From Halorubrum salinarum (GTDB taxonomy: Archaea > Halobacteriota > Halobacteria > Halobacteriales > Haloferacaceae): a stretch of DNA of 64,000 bases. Below the pieces are notes generated by a model. It was not told the DNA's origin, ran no database searches, and saw only the letters and a list, made by a program, of their open reading frames with translations. Position 1 is the stretch's first letter. Every line of letters starts with the position of its first letter. The translations under genes were made by a program, and so were the position numbers. Positions 61,649 to 64,000 of this stretch are shown piece by piece. The DNA lies in the NCBI RefSeq assembly GCF_013267195.1, contig NZ_CP053941.1, positions 1,054,001 through 1,118,000 on the forward strand. The letters are read 5' to 3'.

Positions 61649-62728
61649 CTACAGCAGATCGTCGATCTCGTCGTTCTCGAACGCGGCCGCCGGGTCGGGC
61701 TTCTCCTCGCGCTCGTCGCGGACCGCCTGCCTGGCGCGCTCTAAGAACGCCTCGACGCGCTGGGAGCGCTCGACGCCCGCGAGGAGGACCAAGGCGGCGA
61801 TCCGGTCGGAGTCGAGCGGGAAGTCGCCGCCGCGGACCTGCATCGATCCCGTCTCTTCTTGAAGCCACTTCCGGGCCTTCTCCGCGCCCTTCCGCGAGAT
61901 CCGGTCCGGGTCGCCCGCGACCGCGACGAGGGCGGCGTCGGCGTCGGTCGCGTTCGGCAGCGAGAGCCCCGTCATCACGGCGCTCCGGACAGCGCTGGTC
62001 ACCGTGGTGACGTTCTCCTGCGGGTCCTCGGCCGCCGGCGCCGACGCGAAGCCGACAGCGGCCATCCCGCCCGAGCGGAGCGTGTTTATCACCTCGCTCG
62101 TGTCGACGACCGACTCGCCGACGCCCTCGACCGCCTCGCCGGCGGCGAGGATGAGGCCGATCCGCTTCGCCATCGAGGCGTTGATCGCCTCGTAGCCGCC
62201 CTCGACGGACTCCCCCGCGGAGCGCCACGCGTCGTTGTCCAGCAGGATCGTCGCGTCCGCCTCGCGAACCAGCGTCTTCAGCGACCGGCCGGCGTTCACC
62301 TGGTACATCGTCCCCTCGTCGCGGCCGGGGAGGACGCCGATGGCGTAGACGGGCACGTCGTACACGCGGTTCAGTTCGCGGACGAGGACCGGCGCGCCGC
62401 CGGAGCCGGTCCCGCCGCCGAGGCCCGCGACGACGAACACCGCCTCCGCCTCCGCGGTGACCTTCGGGGCGAGCGCGTCGAGCACCTCGACGGCGTCCTC
62501 GTCCATCACTTCGGCGCCCAGTTCGTTGTCGCCGCCGACGCCGTGGCCGTTGACTCGGGACTGCCCGACGAGGACCGTTTCGAGCGGGAGGGGGTCGAGG
62601 TCGGCCGCGGCGGTGTTGACGGCGAGCGCGTCGAGGACCGCGCCGTAGCCGGCGTCGGCGTCGAACTCGGTGATGGCGGTCGCCAGCTTCCCGCCGGCCT
62701 GTCCGACGCCGAGGAGGACTGCTTTCAT
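61649..62728 (-). CDS. cetZ: Tubulin/FtsZ-family protein CetZ
   Basis: GTPase of the CetZ group, which shapes haloarchaeal cells rather than dividing them. The 359-residue protein starts [19 protein letters not shown], has the tubulin G-box GLGGGTGSG at 102-110, then [20 protein letters not shown] and [20 protein letters not shown] with the T7-type catalytic acidic residue region. The C-terminus is short and acidic ([10 protein letters not shown]). Which of the several CetZ paralogues this is cannot be told from sequence alone. Start is the ATG at 62728. Confidence 0.95.
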   Translation of the reverse strand: MKAVLLGVGQAGGKLATAITEFDADAGYGAVLDALAVNTAAADLDPLPLETVLVGQSRVNGHGVGGDNELGAEVMDEDAVEVLDALAPKVTAEAEAVFVVAGLGGGTGSGGAPVLVRELNRVYDVPVYAIGVLPGRDEGTMYQVNAGRSLKTLVREADATILLDNDAWRSAGESVEGGYEAINASMAKRIGLILAAGEAVEGVGESVVDTSEVINTLRSGGMAAVGFASAPAAEDPQENVTTVTSAVRSAVMTGLSLPNATDADAALVAVAGDPDRISRKGAEKARKWLQEETGSMQVRGGDFPLDSDRIAALVLLAGVERSQRVEAFLERARQAVRDEREEKPDPAAAFENDEIDDLL

Positions 62729-62802
62729 GCGGGGACGTACCACCCCCCGCGACAATACCCTTTCCCCGAGGTTTAAGAGTGGAACCGCGGGCAACGGGCC
62801 GC

Positions 62803-63390
62803 ATGACCGATCACGCACGCGGGACCGAACCGCCGAGAGCGGAGACGGAGTCGGAGGCCGCGACGCCGACGGACGCGAACGGCCCGAACGACCGGATCGA
62901 GTCCCGGCTCCGCGCCGTCGAGCGCGCGGTGACCGGAGGCGACGCGCGCCCGGCGGACGCGGCAACGGAGGCGCGGGCGACGGCCGAGCGCGAGCGGCTC
63001 GAATCGCGGCTCGACGACGTGGAGGAGCGCGTCGCGGAGTTGGAGGCCGCGACGCAGGCCATCCGCGGCTACGCGGGAGCGGTCAGAGCGGTCAACGACG
63101 AGGTCGAGCGGCGGGCCGACCTGGCGCTGGCGCGGGCGACCGAAGCGAGTCGAGGGGCGGACCGCGACGCCGACCGTGACGACGAACTCGACCAAGATGC
63201 GACCGACGCCGGCCCCGCCGACGGCGCGGTCCCGTCGGAGAGCGCCCTCGACGCCGCCCTGCCGGACGACGGGCCGGGTTCCGGCCCCCGCACCGGCGGT
63301 GAGGGGAGCATCGAGGGCGGCGGCGGCGCGAGCGACGACGGCGGCGCGTGGGCGACGGACGCGCTGGACCGGCTCCGGGAGTCGCTGTGA
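62803..63390 (+). CDS. Coiled-coil protein, DUF7310-like
   Basis: A 195-residue acidic protein. Residues 30-95 form a coiled coil ([45 protein letters not shown]) ending in [18 protein letters not shown], and the last 100 residues are disordered. I recall this arrangement (DUF7310 followed by DUF7311 and a secretion ATPase) as a conserved haloarchaeal gene order; I cannot check it. It diverges from cetZ, and its stop is 8 bases before the next start. Confidence 0.75.
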   Translation: MTDHARGTEPPRAETESEAATPTDANGPNDRIESRLRAVERAVTGGDARPADAATEARATAERERLESRLDDVEERVAELEAATQAIRGYAGAVRAVNDEVERRADLALARATEASRGADRDADRDDELDQDATDAGPADGAVPSESALDAALPDDGPGSGPRTGGEGSIEGGGGASDDGGAWATDALDRLRESL

Positions 63391-63397
63391 GCGCGCC

Positions 63398-63859
63398 GTG
63401 ATCCGCGTGGTCCTCACGGTCCTCGTGGCGGTCGCGCTGCTGGCGGCGTCGATGCCCGCGGTCGAGACGGCCCGGACCGCGACGACGGCGGAGCGGCTCG
63501 GCGCCGAGACGGACCGGCTGGAGCGAGCGATCGCCGGCGTCGTGAGCGGGTCGACCCCCGTGAGCGACCCGGCGATGGCGGCGGGGACGACGGTCCTCCT
63601 GCGCGTCCCGACCGGGTTCGCCGCGGCCGAGACGGACCGCGTCGCGCTCGTCGGGTCGGCGGGGGGGCCGGGCGGCGTCGCGCTCGCGTACCGGATCGAC
63701 GGCGGACCGAAGCGCACGCTCCGCGTCGGAACGGGACCCGCGGAGACGGCCGTCGACATCGTCGGCGGCCCGATCGAACTCCGACCGGGACCCAACCGGA
63801 TCCGGATCCGGTACGTCGACGACGGGGGACCGACGGTCCGGATCGGTCGCATCGGCTGA
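63398..63859 (+). CDS. Exported small protein, DUF7311-like
   Basis: A 153-residue protein with a GTG start, a short basic N-terminus and one hydrophobic segment (VVLTVLVAVALLAASMPAV) that could be a signal anchor, like the start of a pilin. The rest is a beta-rich domain (TVLLRVPTGFAA, GVALAYRIDGG, IELRPGPNRIRIRYVDD). No type III or prepilin peptidase site is obvious. It lies 8 bases after the coiled-coil gene, so the two form an operon. Possible pilus-assembly role is an inference from gene order. Confidence 0.72.
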   Translation: MIRVVLTVLVAVALLAASMPAVETARTATTAERLGAETDRLERAIAGVVSGSTPVSDPAMAAGTTVLLRVPTGFAAAETDRVALVGSAGGPGGVALAYRIDGGPKRTLRVGTGPAETAVDIVGGPIELRPGPNRIRIRYVDDGGPTVRIGRIG

Positions 63860-63903
63860 AGCTGGTCGGTGGCGGAGAACGGGGGCGAGTGAGCGGGCGA
63901 TCG

Positions 63904-63911
63904 TTTATATA
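63904..63911 (+). promoter_or_regulatory. TATA box of the truncated last gene
   Basis: GTTTATATACC 26 bases before the ATG at 63934; leaderless spacing. Confidence 0.7.
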
Positions 63912-63933
63912 CCGAACCGCGGCCACGGCCGGC

Positions 63934-64000
63934 ATGAACCTCGACCTCACCGAACGACTCGCCGACGGCGACGGCGGGACGACGCTCGGACGGCTCCCGT
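63934..64000 (+). CDS. Start of a gene cut by the window end
   Basis: Only the first 22 codons are visible: MNLDLTERLADGDGGTTLGR and on. The TATA box at leaderless spacing supports the start. In related genomes a secretion-type ATPase often follows the two preceding small genes, but this opening is too short to confirm that. Confidence 0.6.
   Translation, partial: MNLDLTERLADGDGGTTLGRLP

Overview
The window is chromosomal DNA of a halophilic archaeon of the class Halobacteria, most like Halorubrum. The DNA is very GC-rich. The predicted proteins are acidic, lipoproteins carry twin-arginine signals, and many starts lie about 25 bases behind a TATA box as in leaderless archaeal transcripts. 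Archaeal hallmarks include an A-type ATP synthase operon, TiaS, a CetZ tubulin, an Lhr helicase, GGGP synthase and CDP-archaeol synthase. The genus assignment is inference; the class assignment is firm.

Layout. 0-10 kb: pdxT-hisE, a SHOCT membrane protein, two Tat lipoproteins (GDPD and Vps62-like), a creatininase-family enzyme, leuS and kynU. 10-15 kb: Lhr helicase and membrane or zinc-ribbon proteins. 15.6-24.7 kb: ATP synthase genes atpH-I-K-E-C-F-A-B-D on the minus strand, with signs of separate promoters for atpK and atpD. 24.8-31.5 kb: a MinD4-like ATPase with a long acidic tail, a HTH regulator, tiaS, small proteins and an M24 peptidase. 32-39.6 kb: a Kef/Khp-type antiporter with its regulatory subunit, a GIDE-like protein, an RNB exonuclease, MmgE/PrpD and a universal stress protein. 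39.6-49.3 kb: two MFS carriers, an acyl-CoA dehydrogenase, a TAXI-type TRAP transporter, and a CoA-transferase/hydrolase overlapping a MaoC hydratase; together these look like uptake and CoA-thioester catabolism of an organic acid. 49.4-51.6 kb: tRNA-Ala(CGC) beside repeats of its own 3' end, then the riboflavin genes ribK (with a HTH domain) and ribB. 52-64 kb: ilvE, proline dehydrogenase, carS, zinc microproteins, a UvrD-like helicase, a second M24 peptidase, ribE, GGGP synthase, cetZ, and two small proteins ahead of a gene cut by the window end.

The most interesting signal is not a protein. Three intergenic regions (9941-10168, 32109-32438 and 51597-51890), all in the same orientation, hold copies of one element of about 230-330 bases. 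Each has conserved sequence blocks separated by hairpins. The hairpins keep their pairing while their sequence changes, and the element ends in a 19-bp stem with one compensatory base-pair change and several G-U pairs. The 56-base segment inside that stem is inverted in the first copy relative to the other two. This points to a mobile or recombining family of structured elements, possibly encoding an RNA.

No CRISPR array, rRNA, transposase or integrase was seen.
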